From Caldilineaceae bacterium (GTDB lineage: Bacteria; Chloroflexota; Anaerolineae; Caldilineales; Caldilineaceae): a stretch of DNA of 64,000 nt. The stretch is taken from positions 1 to 64,000 of the forward strand of contig JADLDO010000070.1 of the NCBI GenBank assembly GCA_020846635.1. Direction: 5' to 3'. The position numbers were made by a program, and so were the translations under genes. Shown here one piece after another: positions 26,510 through 34,624 of this stretch (position 1 is its first letter; every line of letters starts with the position of its first letter). Under the pieces are notes generated by a model. That model was not told where the DNA came from. It saw only the letters and a list, made by a program, of their open reading frames with translations, and did not search any database.

Positions 26510-27883
26510 ATGAGATCCCTTCACAAGTCCCTATTGCTCACGCTGTTTGCCATTACTGTGCTGATCCTGGCGGCGTGCCAGCCAGCCACGACAGGAGGAA
26601 CCGGCGCGCCTGCCGCGACAGAAGCACCCGCCGCAGAAGCGGCAACTCCAGAAACAGCCACAGGTGCCGTCACAGAGACTACTACTGAAACAACCACCGA
26701 GACAACCACTGAGACAACCACAGGAACAGCCGCCGGGGTCATTAACCTGCAATTGATGGGCTGGGCCAGTTCGGAGGGCGAAAACACGCGGTTGCAGGAG
26801 GTGATCGACCAGTTCAACGGCTCCCATGAGAACATCCAAGCAACCTTAAACCTGGTGCCGCAGTATGATGAGCGACTCCAGACCAGCCTCGCTGGTGGCA
26901 GCCCGCCCGATGTCTTTTATATCGACAGCCTGCGTTTGCCCGATCTCGTCGAGGCAGGTGCGCTGGCTCCCTACCAGGATCATGCAGTAGAGCCCGACGA
27001 TTTCTACCCCAGCCTGCGCGCTGCCTTTACCCTGGACGGAACCTTCTGGTGTCCGCCTAAGGACTTTAGCACGCTGGCCCTGGTCTACAACCCGGCAATC
27101 TTCGAACAAGCCGGGGTCGAAGTGCCTACTGCTGACTGGACCTGGGAGGACATGCAAGCCGCCGCAGCCGCCATCTCCGAGAATGTAGACGGTGTCCACG
27201 GTCTTGTGCTGCCCCCCGACTTCGCCCGCTTTATCGCCTTCCTCTATCAAGCCGGTGGCTCAGTCGCCAACGACGACTTCAGCGAGGTGACGATTAACAG
27301 TGAAGAAGCACTGACAGCGCTCAACTTCTATGTGAATCTGGTGTTGGATGGGGCTGCCGCAACGCCCGCCGACCTCGACAGCGGTTGGCCTGGTGAGGCG
27401 TTCGGCAAGGGGCTGGCTGCCATGACCGTTGAGGGGAACTGGATTGTGCCTTTCCTGGAGGACAACTACCCGGATTTGCAATGGGAAGTTGTTGAACTGC
27501 CTAAGGGGCCAGCCGGTCAAGCGACGATGGCTTTCACGGTCTGCTATGGTGTGGCGGGCGCAATCAGCGCCGAGCGTCAGGCCGCTGCCTTTGAGTTGGT
27601 CAATTACCTAACCGGCCCGGAGGGCATGCAGGCATGGACCGACCTGGGACTTGCAATGCCCACGCGCGCCAGCCTGCGCGACCACTGGCTTGAGCAATTC
27701 CCCAAGCTGCAACCGTTCTTGGCTGGTGCCGACTATGCCCACCCGTGGCAGTTCCGGCCTGGTTTCCAGGACTTCACCGATACCTTTAATGCCGACTTAG
27801 AGCAGGCGTTCGCCGGTACGATGCTGCCCGAAGATGTGCTGACTGATGTCGAATCGGTGGCAAACGAGATATTGGCGCGGTAA
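26510..27883 (+). CDS. Sugar ABC transporter substrate-binding lipoprotein (family 1)
   Basis: A 457-aa solute-binding protein. Residues 1-22 form a lipoprotein signal ending in LILAAC, so it is tethered outside the membrane by a lipidated Cys. A Thr/Glu linker (TETTTETTT, about residues 57-72) encoded by a 12-bp repeat follows. The binding fold includes GGSPPDVFYIDSLRL, YNPAIFEQAGVEVPTADWTW and a C-terminal MTVEGNWIVPFL, all typical of carbohydrate binding proteins. The start at 26510 has GAAAGGAAAAG upstream. It lies 19 bp after the GH65 fusion gene and before two permeases, so it probably delivers that enzyme's substrate. Confidence 0.93.
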   Translation: MRSLHKSLLLTLFAITVLILAACQPATTGGTGAPAATEAPAAEAATPETATGAVTETTTETTTETTTETTTGTAAGVINLQLMGWASSEGENTRLQEVIDQFNGSHENIQATLNLVPQYDERLQTSLAGGSPPDVFYIDSLRLPDLVEAGALAPYQDHAVEPDDFYPSLRAAFTLDGTFWCPPKDFSTLALVYNPAIFEQAGVEVPTADWTWEDMQAAAAAISENVDGVHGLVLPPDFARFIAFLYQAGGSVANDDFSEVTINSEEALTALNFYVNLVLDGAAATPADLDSGWPGEAFGKGLAAMTVEGNWIVPFLEDNYPDLQWEVVELPKGPAGQATMAFTVCYGVAGAISAERQAAAFELVNYLTGPEGMQAWTDLGLAMPTRASLRDHWLEQFPKLQPFLAGADYAHPWQFRPGFQDFTDTFNADLEQAFAGTMLPEDVLTDVESVANEILAR

Positions 27884-27892
27884 GCGGACTGA

Positions 27893-27926
27893 GGGAGAAG
27901 AGGAGAGAATCCTCTCTTCTTCTCCC
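27893..27926 (+). terminator. Intercistronic hairpin between binding protein and permease
   Basis: A 15-bp inverted repeat with one mismatch (GGGAGAAGAGGAGAG / CTCTCTTCTTCTCCC) and a 4-nt loop starts 10 bp after the binding-protein stop. In binding-protein operons such a hairpin commonly protects the upstream mRNA or attenuates transcription, raising binding protein over permease. Confidence 0.6.
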
Positions 27927-27958
27927 TGCCTTTTGTTCCTTGCATTGGAGGTGTAGCC

Positions 27959-29002
27959 GTGGCAACGGGTAGCCGCGCATCTGGCATTCGCGAACAAGAT
28001 CGCCGGGACGCCATCGCCGGTTGGCTCTTTATGACGCCCGCCTTGCTTGTGCTTGGTACGTTTCTGGTGGTTCCCATCATCTTTGCCGCATATTACAGCC
28101 TCACCGACTGGAACGGCATCAGCCCGCCCGCCCAGGCAAACTACATTGGGTTTGACAACTACGTTGCGATTCTGGCTTCGGGGGGAGTTCGCCAATCCGA
28201 CTTTTTCAAGGCGTTGAAGAATACGACCTACTTTGCCCTGGGTGTAGTGCCGCTGCAAACCGCGCTGGCTCTCCTCCTGGCGGTCATCGTCAACCAGCGG
28301 GGTCTGCGCTTCAAGGACTTTTTTCGCACAGCCTACTACTTTCCATCGATCACCTCGTCCATTGCCATCAGCATGATCTTCCTCTTTCTCTACCAGCGGG
28401 GTGGATTGATCAATCAGGTGCTAGAGGCGATTACCTTTGGCGCTTGGGAGCCACTTGCCTGGCTCGACACGCCCGACGGTCTGATTCATATTCTCTTGGA
28501 AAAGGTGGGCATCACCTTGCGCGGGGGGCCGGAGTTTCTACGTGCCAAGATGCTCGGCCTGACTGTTTGGGATTGGATCAGCGGGCCAAGTGTTGCGCTC
28601 ACAGCGATCATGATGATGAACATCTGGACTACAATCGGCACAATGATGATCATCTTCCTGGCCGCGCTGCAAGATGTCCCCAACTTTGTCTATGAGGCAG
28701 CTCAGATCGATGGGGCCAATGCCAGGCAAATCTTCGCCAACATCACGCTGCCGCTGCTGCGCCCTACCATGTTCTTCGTGATCACCCTGGGCCTCATCGG
28801 CTCCTATCAGGTCTTTGATCAGGTCTATGTCATGACCGAAGGCGGACCGGCTAAGACCACCCTGACGATGGCTTATATCGTCTATCGCAACGGCTTCCGC
28901 AACAGCGATATGGGCGTAGGGCTGGCAACGGCGATTCTACTCTTCGTCCTGATCTTCGTTCTGACGCTGCTCCAGCGGCGCATTACCAGCGCGGAGGGGT
29001 GA
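27959..29002 (+). CDS. Sugar ABC transporter permease (MalF-like)
   Basis: A 347-aa inner-membrane permease. GTG start at 27959 with GGAGG 7 nt upstream. Helices begin about residue 20 (AGWLFMTPALLVLGTFLVVPIIF), a typical carbohydrate ABC permease opening, and the cytoplasmic EAA loop reads YEAAQIDGANARQIFANITLP (ATPase contact). The length is slightly above average because of an insert near residues 155-195 between helices. Partner of the permease at 29067. The ATPase is not encoded in the window and is presumably a shared MsmK/UgpC-type protein. Confidence 0.93.
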   Translation: MATGSRASGIREQDRRDAIAGWLFMTPALLVLGTFLVVPIIFAAYYSLTDWNGISPPAQANYIGFDNYVAILASGGVRQSDFFKALKNTTYFALGVVPLQTALALLLAVIVNQRGLRFKDFFRTAYYFPSITSSIAISMIFLFLYQRGGLINQVLEAITFGAWEPLAWLDTPDGLIHILLEKVGITLRGGPEFLRAKMLGLTVWDWISGPSVALTAIMMMNIWTTIGTMMIIFLAALQDVPNFVYEAAQIDGANARQIFANITLPLLRPTMFFVITLGLIGSYQVFDQVYVMTEGGPAKTTLTMAYIVYRNGFRNSDMGVGLATAILLFVLIFVLTLLQRRITSAEG

Positions 29003-29066
29003 AGTATGATGCTTATGTTTGAAGCGAATCAATCGGCACTCAGAGCAAGTTAGAGGAATCAAGGCG

Positions 29067-29954
29067 ATGGCAACAACAACGGCTTCATCCGGTCGCGTGG
29101 CGCGCGTTCGCGGCGAATCCGGCTCCATGTGGATGCGGGTCCGCCAGATCCTCTCATATGCGCTGCTCTTTTTGCTCGCGTTCACATTCTTCTATCCATT
29201 CTACCTAGCCATAGTCACCAGCTTCCGCACCCTGCCCGCCATTGCTGCCCAGCCGGTCGTGGTTTGGCCGGAGGCATGGACGATGGACGCGTACGAACGT
29301 ATGCGCAGCCTGAACGTGCCGCGCTGGGCCTTTAACAGCGCCGTGGTCGCCGTGATCGTTACGGTAAGTAATCTACTTTTTGCCAGCATGGCCGGGTATG
29401 CGCTGGCACGCATCCCCTTTCCCGGCAGCAACACCCTTTTCCTAGTCATCTTGGGCACGATGATGATCCCCACCATTGTGCTGCTCATCCCCCGTTTCAT
29501 CATCTTCCGCTTGCTCAGCCTGATCGATACCTACGGCGGGCTGATCCTGCCCATGATGGTGCTGCCCTTTAGCATCTTTCTGATGCGACAGTCCTTCCAG
29601 TCGATTCCGCCCGAATTGGAGGAAGCCGCACGCATGGACGGGGCCAACCGTCTACAGACCTTCTTCATCATCGTGCTGCCGCTGGCGCGCCCGGCGCTGA
29701 TTGCCTTGACGATCTTCACCTTCCAGGGCAACTGGAACGAGTTCTTGAACCCGTTGATCGTGATCAGCACGCGCCAGGAACTCTTTACCTTGCCATTGGG
29801 GCTGGCCTTTCTGCGTGGCGGCATCGGCCAAAATCTGCAATGGAATGCCATTTTGGCCGGTTCTATGATCACGACCCTGCCGATGGCGCTCATCTTCGTC
29901 TTTTTCCAGCGCTACTTCATCGAGGGGATCAGCTACAGCGGGCTCAAGGGATAA
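29067..29954 (+). CDS. Sugar ABC transporter permease (MalG-like)
   Basis: A 295-aa permease with six hydrophobic segments and the EAA loop ELEEAARMDGANRLQTFFI (about residues 188-206). The first helix (ILSYALLFLLAFTFFYPFYLA) and the ending YFIEGISYSGLKG are typical MalG-family features. The ATG at 29067 is preceded by GAGGAATCAAGG; a start at 29019 is possible but less supported. It completes the first importer (binding protein 26510, permease 27959). Confidence 0.92.
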   Translation: MATTTASSGRVARVRGESGSMWMRVRQILSYALLFLLAFTFFYPFYLAIVTSFRTLPAIAAQPVVVWPEAWTMDAYERMRSLNVPRWAFNSAVVAVIVTVSNLLFASMAGYALARIPFPGSNTLFLVILGTMMIPTIVLLIPRFIIFRLLSLIDTYGGLILPMMVLPFSIFLMRQSFQSIPPELEEAARMDGANRLQTFFIIVLPLARPALIALTIFTFQGNWNEFLNPLIVISTRQELFTLPLGLAFLRGGIGQNLQWNAILAGSMITTLPMALIFVFFQRYFIEGISYSGLKG

Positions 29955-29992
29955 GTCCTATTGATCCTCTAAACATGAAACTTTTGAGGGGT

Positions 29993-30021
29993 TTGACACC
30001 CGTAGACGGAGGTGCTAGAGT
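29993..30021 (+). promoter_or_regulatory. Sigma-70 promoter for the LacI regulator operon
   Basis: A perfect -35 TTGACA at 29993-29998 is followed after exactly 17 bp by TAGAGT at 30016-30021. Operator palindromes lie immediately downstream, and the regulator starts at 30087. Confidence 0.75.
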
Positions 30022-30028
30022 AGCGTTT

Positions 30029-30051
30029 ACAACGTTGTATTCAACGTTGAA
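30029..30051. promoter_or_regulatory. Paired palindromic operators for the LacI-type repressor
   Basis: Two palindromes stand almost end to end just after the -10 element: ACAACGTTGT at 30029-30038 and TTCAACGTTGAA at 30040-30051. Both are centred on CAACGTTG, a plausible LacI-family site with its central CG. GTTGAATA recurs at about 30057. Location over the transcription start suggests repression of this promoter by the adjacent regulator. Confidence 0.7.
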
Positions 30052-30086
30052 TATACTGTTGAATAGAATGTTGTAAGGAGCCGGAA

Positions 30087-31088
30087 GTGAGCACAACCAT
30101 GCGCGATGTCGCTGCACTGGTTGGGGTCTCGATTAAAACCGTCTCAAACGTGGTCAATCAGCGTCCTTATGTCTCGGCGGATGTACGCGCAAAAGTTCTC
30201 GAAGCGATTGCCACGTTAGACTACAGACCCAACCGTACAGCCCAGGCTCTACGTACGCGTCGGGCCCGTTCTCTAGCAGCCATTGTTCCCGATATTCAAA
30301 ATAGCTTCTTCACCTCTGTGATCCGCGGCATTGAGGATTCTGCCCACCGCGCAGGCTACATGCTCTTCCTCTGTGACGTTGAGGACGATCTGGAGCGGGA
30401 GGAGAAATATATTGACATTCTCAGTGCAGACACAGTAGCCGGTGTTGTCCTTTGTACCTCGGATGAAACCAGGCTGGAACGGCAGATCGATGCGCTGGCC
30501 GCGAGCAAGATCCCGCTAGTACTGCTTGAACGCGTGCGCGGCTGCCTGGAAGTGGACACCATTCTGGCCGAAAACGCACAGGGCAGCTATGAGGCCGTCC
30601 AACATTTGCTGGAGACTGGGCATCAGCGCATCGCTATCATTGCCGGGCCTGATGAGTATGCGCCGGGCCGGGAGCGGCTTGAAGGTTACAAGAGCGCACT
30701 GCATGACCACGGCTTGAGCCTGGAAGAAGCGCTTGTGCGCCGGACGGATTTCACGGTGAATGCGGCGCAAGAGGCAACAACGCAGCTCTTGCAGCTATCT
30801 GCACCGCCCAGCGCGCTCTTGGTCTGTAGCGGCCTCATGGCCCTGGGAACCGTCCAGGTGATCCGCGAGCGCGGCCTCAGGATGCCGGAGGATCTTGCCC
30901 TCATCATCTTTGACGATCCAGAGTGGAGCAAGGTCATCGATCCGCCGATCACGACGATAGCGCAGCCTGCCTATGCGATGGGACAGGCAGCGGCAGAGCT
31001 GTTGCTACAGCGAATTCAGCAGCCGGACATTCCTCCACAACACATTCGCCTGTCGCCCACGTTTATGCACAGACAGTCGTGTTGTTAA
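30087..31088 (+). CDS. LacI-family transcriptional repressor
   Basis: A 333-aa regulator starting at GTG 30087 (AAGGAG upstream). Residues 5-50 form the LacI helix-turn-helix (MRDVAALVGVSIKTVSNVVN) and the hinge YRPNRTAQALRT. The remainder is a periplasmic-binding-like sugar-sensing core (AAIVPDIQNSFFTSVIRGIE, GHQRIAIIAGP, IFDDPEWSKVIDPPITTIAQP). It likely represses its own promoter through CAACGTTG sites and the downstream importer operon, with a sugar as inducer. It stands between two sugar importers and could also act on the upstream cassette, though no matching operator was seen there. Confidence 0.95.
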   Translation: MSTTMRDVAALVGVSIKTVSNVVNQRPYVSADVRAKVLEAIATLDYRPNRTAQALRTRRARSLAAIVPDIQNSFFTSVIRGIEDSAHRAGYMLFLCDVEDDLEREEKYIDILSADTVAGVVLCTSDETRLERQIDALAASKIPLVLLERVRGCLEVDTILAENAQGSYEAVQHLLETGHQRIAIIAGPDEYAPGRERLEGYKSALHDHGLSLEEALVRRTDFTVNAAQEATTQLLQLSAPPSALLVCSGLMALGTVQVIRERGLRMPEDLALIIFDDPEWSKVIDPPITTIAQPAYAMGQAAAELLLQRIQQPDIPPQHIRLSPTFMHRQSCC

Positions 31089-31167
31089 CTCTTTACCGAT
31101 AGCTTTTATTTCTAGAGGAGTTTTCCCAGAAGAGTTTTTCCAGAGGAGAAGGAAGAGGAGAAGAGAA

Positions 31168-32547
31168 ATGAAAAGGAAGCTGACGCGACGTGAAGTCTTG
31201 ACCTCTATGGCCGGCCTATCAGGGCTGGCGCTTGTCTCCGGCTGTGTCCAAGCACTGCCCTCGTCTGCCACAACGCCCGCGGCTGGGGATGCGGAACAAG
31301 CGCCAGGGCAGGAGGCAGTCACGCTGCGTGTCTTCTTTGGCGCAAACCCCGAAGAAGCAACCACGCGACAGACGATCTTTGATCAGTTTACCGAAGCCCA
31401 CCCCAACATCAAGATCACGCCCGAAATTCCAACGCAAAATACCACCGAAGCCCTGCTCGTCCAGGTTGCCGGTGGGGCTCCCCCCGATGTGGTGATGGCC
31501 TGGGAACTCCAGTACCCGATCCTGGCGGAAAAGGGTGTCTACATGGAACTTAGCCCCCTGATCAGCGCCGATTTAGAGTATCAGGATAATGTCCTCACTG
31601 ATTTCTACCAGTCGCATATTGATATGTATACCTGGAAGGGCGAACTCTATGTCTTGCCTGAACAGAATGCGGCGGTCGTCTGTTATTACAACAAAGATAT
31701 GTTTGACGAAGCGGGCGTGGCCTATCCACCATCCGATTGGAGCGACACAAGCTGGACGTGGGACACGTTCCTGGACGCTTGCCAGAAGCTGACCAAGAAA
31801 GAAGGAGATGAGATCGTCCAATATGCTTGGACAGAGGCATGGTGGCCGCCGCTCTCGGCTGTGATTTTTGCCTATAACAACGGCGGCGACTGGTTTGACC
31901 GCTATCAGGACCCGACGAAGGTGACGATGACCAACCCGGAGGTGGTCCAGGCCTTTCAGTTCTACTCCGACCTGTGGAACAGCGAGGGAGTTGCCACCAA
32001 TCCTGAGCAGTGGGAAGTACAGGCGGGCTATCAGATGTTTGCCGCCAAGAAGGCTGCCATGACACTGGTGGGTCATTGGTTCTATCCTGAATTTTCTAAG
32101 GAAGAGCATGGCCTGAACATGGACATTGGTGTCTTTCCGATTGGCCCCAATGGCACGACCTCCAAGACCGACCTGGGCGGTACGGGGATGGCAATTACGA
32201 AGTTGACCAAGTATCCAGAGGCGGCATGGGAGTTCTTGCGCTTCGAGTGCGGGCCAGAGGGTCAGCGTGTGATTGCCCGTTCCGGCCTCTTCGCGCCTAC
32301 CCTGCAATCGGTGGCAAACTCGGATGACTTCCTCGGCTCGCACAGCGCAATCGAGAATGCAGCCGTCTTTAACACCGCGATGGAAAACGCTGTTAGTTTC
32401 CCGATTGGCCCCGCATGGGATGCGATGGCCGACCGACTTGGGCGCAATTTGGACGCGCTCTGGCAGGGCGACACCACTGCGGATGAGGCGTTGGCCCAGG
32501 CAGAAGTCGAGATGCAGCAGGCGCTAGACGAAACTCTGGCAGGTTAA
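31168..32547 (+). CDS. Sugar ABC transporter substrate-binding lipoprotein (family 1), Tat type
   Basis: A 459-aa solute-binding protein. The N-terminus KRKLTRREVLTSMAGLSG contains a twin-arginine motif and ends in a lipobox LVSGC, so it is probably exported folded and lipidated. The binding fold has GGAPPDVVMAWELQYPILA, YNKDMFDEAGVAYPPSDW and a Trp-rich TEAWWPPLS segment suited to stacking on sugar rings. The purine-rich leader GGAGAAGAGAA precedes the ATG. It is the first importer gene after the LacI regulator, 79 bp downstream. The ligand differs from that of the first importer judging by low similarity. Confidence 0.92.
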   Translation: MKRKLTRREVLTSMAGLSGLALVSGCVQALPSSATTPAAGDAEQAPGQEAVTLRVFFGANPEEATTRQTIFDQFTEAHPNIKITPEIPTQNTTEALLVQVAGGAPPDVVMAWELQYPILAEKGVYMELSPLISADLEYQDNVLTDFYQSHIDMYTWKGELYVLPEQNAAVVCYYNKDMFDEAGVAYPPSDWSDTSWTWDTFLDACQKLTKKEGDEIVQYAWTEAWWPPLSAVIFAYNNGGDWFDRYQDPTKVTMTNPEVVQAFQFYSDLWNSEGVATNPEQWEVQAGYQMFAAKKAAMTLVGHWFYPEFSKEEHGLNMDIGVFPIGPNGTTSKTDLGGTGMAITKLTKYPEAAWEFLRFECGPEGQRVIARSGLFAPTLQSVANSDDFLGSHSAIENAAVFNTAMENAVSFPIGPAWDAMADRLGRNLDALWQGDTTADEALAQAEVEMQQALDETLAG

Positions 32548-32563
32548 GGAAATTGTAGGGTGT

Positions 32564-32712
32564 GCCTAGACCGCCGGAGGTTAAAACGGGAGCCCCCTGG
32601 GCGCGGCTACGAAACGACGCCCCCTCAACGGGGCTTGGCGAACCGCGTCTGAAGCCCCCTTCAGGGGGCGTTGTTTGGTAGCCCTGCGGCTTTAGCCCAG
32701 GGCGGTCTAGGC
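32564..32712. repeat. 149-bp multi-hairpin intergenic element
   Basis: Perfect 12-bp terminal inverted repeats (GCCTAGACCGCC at 32564-32575, GGCGGTCTAGGC at 32701-32712) enclose further pairings: CCCTGGGC with GCCCAGGG (32595/32695), a GCCCC...GGGGC hairpin (about 32619-32634) and GCCCCCTTCAGGGGGC (about 32654-32669). The whole can fold like a cloverleaf. It lies between the binding-protein and permease genes of the second importer. It could be an immobile MITE/REP-type repeat or an mRNA processing and stabilising element. Confidence 0.75.
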
Positions 32713-32743
32713 GCAACTCTTATTTTCAACCAGCGGGGACACG

Positions 32744-33670
32744 ATGACAACAGGACTCCCAAGCAAGAAACCGGCGTCTTGGCGACGACAATTCGCCAAG
32801 ACATGGACCAGCTACTTATTTATCCTGCCCAATGTCATCGGTGTTGTCGTCTTTCTGGCCTATCCCATCGTCTATTCGTTCTACCTGAGCCTGACCAAGT
32901 GGGATTTTGTGAGTCCACCTGAGTTCGTGGGGTTGCAGAATTACGTACGTCTCTTTACCCAAGACCCGCTCTTTTGGACTTCGATGAAGGTCACGATCCT
33001 GTATGTGCTGATGTATGTACCCACGGGGCTTGTCGCCGCACTCGCGTTGGCTTTGGTCATGAATCAGAAAATACGCGGCATCAAGCTTGTGCGTACGGCG
33101 ATCTTTATGCCCGTCGTGACCTCGACAGTCGCGGTGGCGATTGTGTGGGTCTGGCTGCTCAGCAAGGACTATGGGCTGATCAATATGGCTTTGCAGGCTG
33201 TGGGCCTGCCTTCGGTGGGCTGGTTGTCCAATGAAACGACTGCGCTGCCGGCGATTGCAGCGGTGGGTGTCTGGAAGGCGATGGGCTATAACGCCATCAT
33301 CCTCTTTGCTGCTGTGGGCAGTGTCCCGCGCATTTTGTATGAAGCGGCTGACATCGACGGTGGCAACGCGTGGAACAAGTTCTGGCATATCACATTGCCG
33401 TTGATTGCGCCCGCCATTGTCTTTGTCACAATCACCTCCGTCATCGGTGCCTTTCAAGTCTTCGACCAGGTCTTTATCATGACCGGGGGCGGGCCAGGGG
33501 ATGCGACCTACGTCTATAACTTCTACTTCTTTCGCCAGGCATTTGGACAGTTGAAGATGGGATATGCCAGCGCCATGTCCTACATCTTATTCCTGGTCAT
33601 GTTTGTCAGCACGCTGGTGCAACTGCGCTTTACGCGTGAGGTAGCCGGTGCTGCTGTCCAGGGTTCGTAG
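32744..33670 (+). CDS. Sugar ABC transporter permease (MalF-like)
   Basis: A 308-aa permease with six helices. It opens TSYLFILPNVIGVVVFLAYPIVYSF and has the EAA loop YEAADIDGGNAWNKFWHITLP (about residues 205-225). GGGGA precedes the ATG. It belongs to the second importer with the binding protein at 31168 and the permease at 33680, which starts 9 bp after its stop. Confidence 0.93.
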   Translation: MTTGLPSKKPASWRRQFAKTWTSYLFILPNVIGVVVFLAYPIVYSFYLSLTKWDFVSPPEFVGLQNYVRLFTQDPLFWTSMKVTILYVLMYVPTGLVAALALALVMNQKIRGIKLVRTAIFMPVVTSTVAVAIVWVWLLSKDYGLINMALQAVGLPSVGWLSNETTALPAIAAVGVWKAMGYNAIILFAAVGSVPRILYEAADIDGGNAWNKFWHITLPLIAPAIVFVTITSVIGAFQVFDQVFIMTGGGPGDATYVYNFYFFRQAFGQLKMGYASAMSYILFLVMFVSTLVQLRFTREVAGAAVQGS

Positions 33671-33679
33671 GCCCGCTTT

Positions 33680-34597
33680 ATGACGACAAAGACAACTGAC
33701 TATCCAACCATCCGGCAAGAAAATCGACAAGCCACGCAAACCAAGCAGCGGCAGCGACTCTGGCATGGTGTACAAAGGGCGTTATTCTACCTTTTTATCT
33801 ATTTGGTTGTCTTCATCTCGCTTGTGCCCTTCCTGTGGATGTTGAACACGGCGCTCAAGCCGGGGAAGTATTCGATGCTCTATCCCCCCGTCTTCTTTCC
33901 GCCGGATATGGGGTTTCAGAACTTTCGTGAAGTGCTGACACAGACAGCCCAGGAGACGAACTTCCTGCTCTATTTCCTGAACACGGTCTGGTATAGCTTT
34001 TGGGTCGTGCTGGGCCAGTTGATCAGTTGCTCGCTCGCGGCCTATGCCTTTGCCCGGCTGAAATTTCCTGGACGCGACAAGATCTTCTATCTCTATTTGG
34101 GCACGATGATGATCTCGATTTGGGTGATTATTGTGCCTCTCTTTGTGGAGATGCATAAATTCGGCTGGTACAATACGATGTGGGCCATGACGGTTCCGGG
34201 GATGTTTGGCAGCGCCTTTGGCACTTTTCTCCTGCGCCAATTCTTTTTGACCTTGCCCAGCGAACTCGACGAAGCCGCAACGATTGACGGAGCCAATAAG
34301 CTTCAGATTTATTCCCGCATCGTCCTGCCTCTCTCCAAGTCGGCGCTGACCGTTCTTGCGGTCTTTACACTCCTCTCGGTCTGGAATGATTTTGTCTGGC
34401 CCCTGATCATGATCCCCGATCCAAGACTGTGGACATTGACGCGCGGCCTCCAACAGTTTGTTGGCGTCTACTATACGCGCTGGGAGTTGATCATGGCGGC
34501 GAGCGTCATCGCTGTGACCCCTGTCCTGATCATTTTCTTCCTCGCACAGCGCTACTTTGTCGAAGGCATCGCCATGACCGGTCTCTCCGGCCAATAA
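33680..34597 (+). CDS. Sugar ABC transporter permease (MalG-like)
   Basis: A 305-aa permease with an EAA loop ELDEAATIDGANKLQIYSRI (about residues 197-216) and a hydrophilic, basic N-terminal tail of about 30 residues before the first helix (YLFIYLVVFISLVPFLWML). The ending RYFVEGIAMTGLSGQ matches MalG-type proteins. It is translated 9 bp after the preceding permease and 27 bp before the putative glycosidase. No ATPase gene follows. Confidence 0.92.
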   Translation: MTTKTTDYPTIRQENRQATQTKQRQRLWHGVQRALFYLFIYLVVFISLVPFLWMLNTALKPGKYSMLYPPVFFPPDMGFQNFREVLTQTAQETNFLLYFLNTVWYSFWVVLGQLISCSLAAYAFARLKFPGRDKIFYLYLGTMMISIWVIIVPLFVEMHKFGWYNTMWAMTVPGMFGSAFGTFLLRQFFLTLPSELDEAATIDGANKLQIYSRIVLPLSKSALTVLAVFTLLSVWNDFVWPLIMIPDPRLWTLTRGLQQFVGVYYTRWELIMAASVIAVTPVLIIFFLAQRYFVEGIAMTGLSGQ

Positions 34598-34624
34598 TCC
34601 AGCAATCATTCATAAGGGGCCTTC

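Noticed and set aside
26680..26730. 12-bp tandem repeat as a regulatory microsatellite
   Set aside because: It is in frame and encodes the Thr/Glu linker of the lipoprotein; it keeps the frame if copy number changes.
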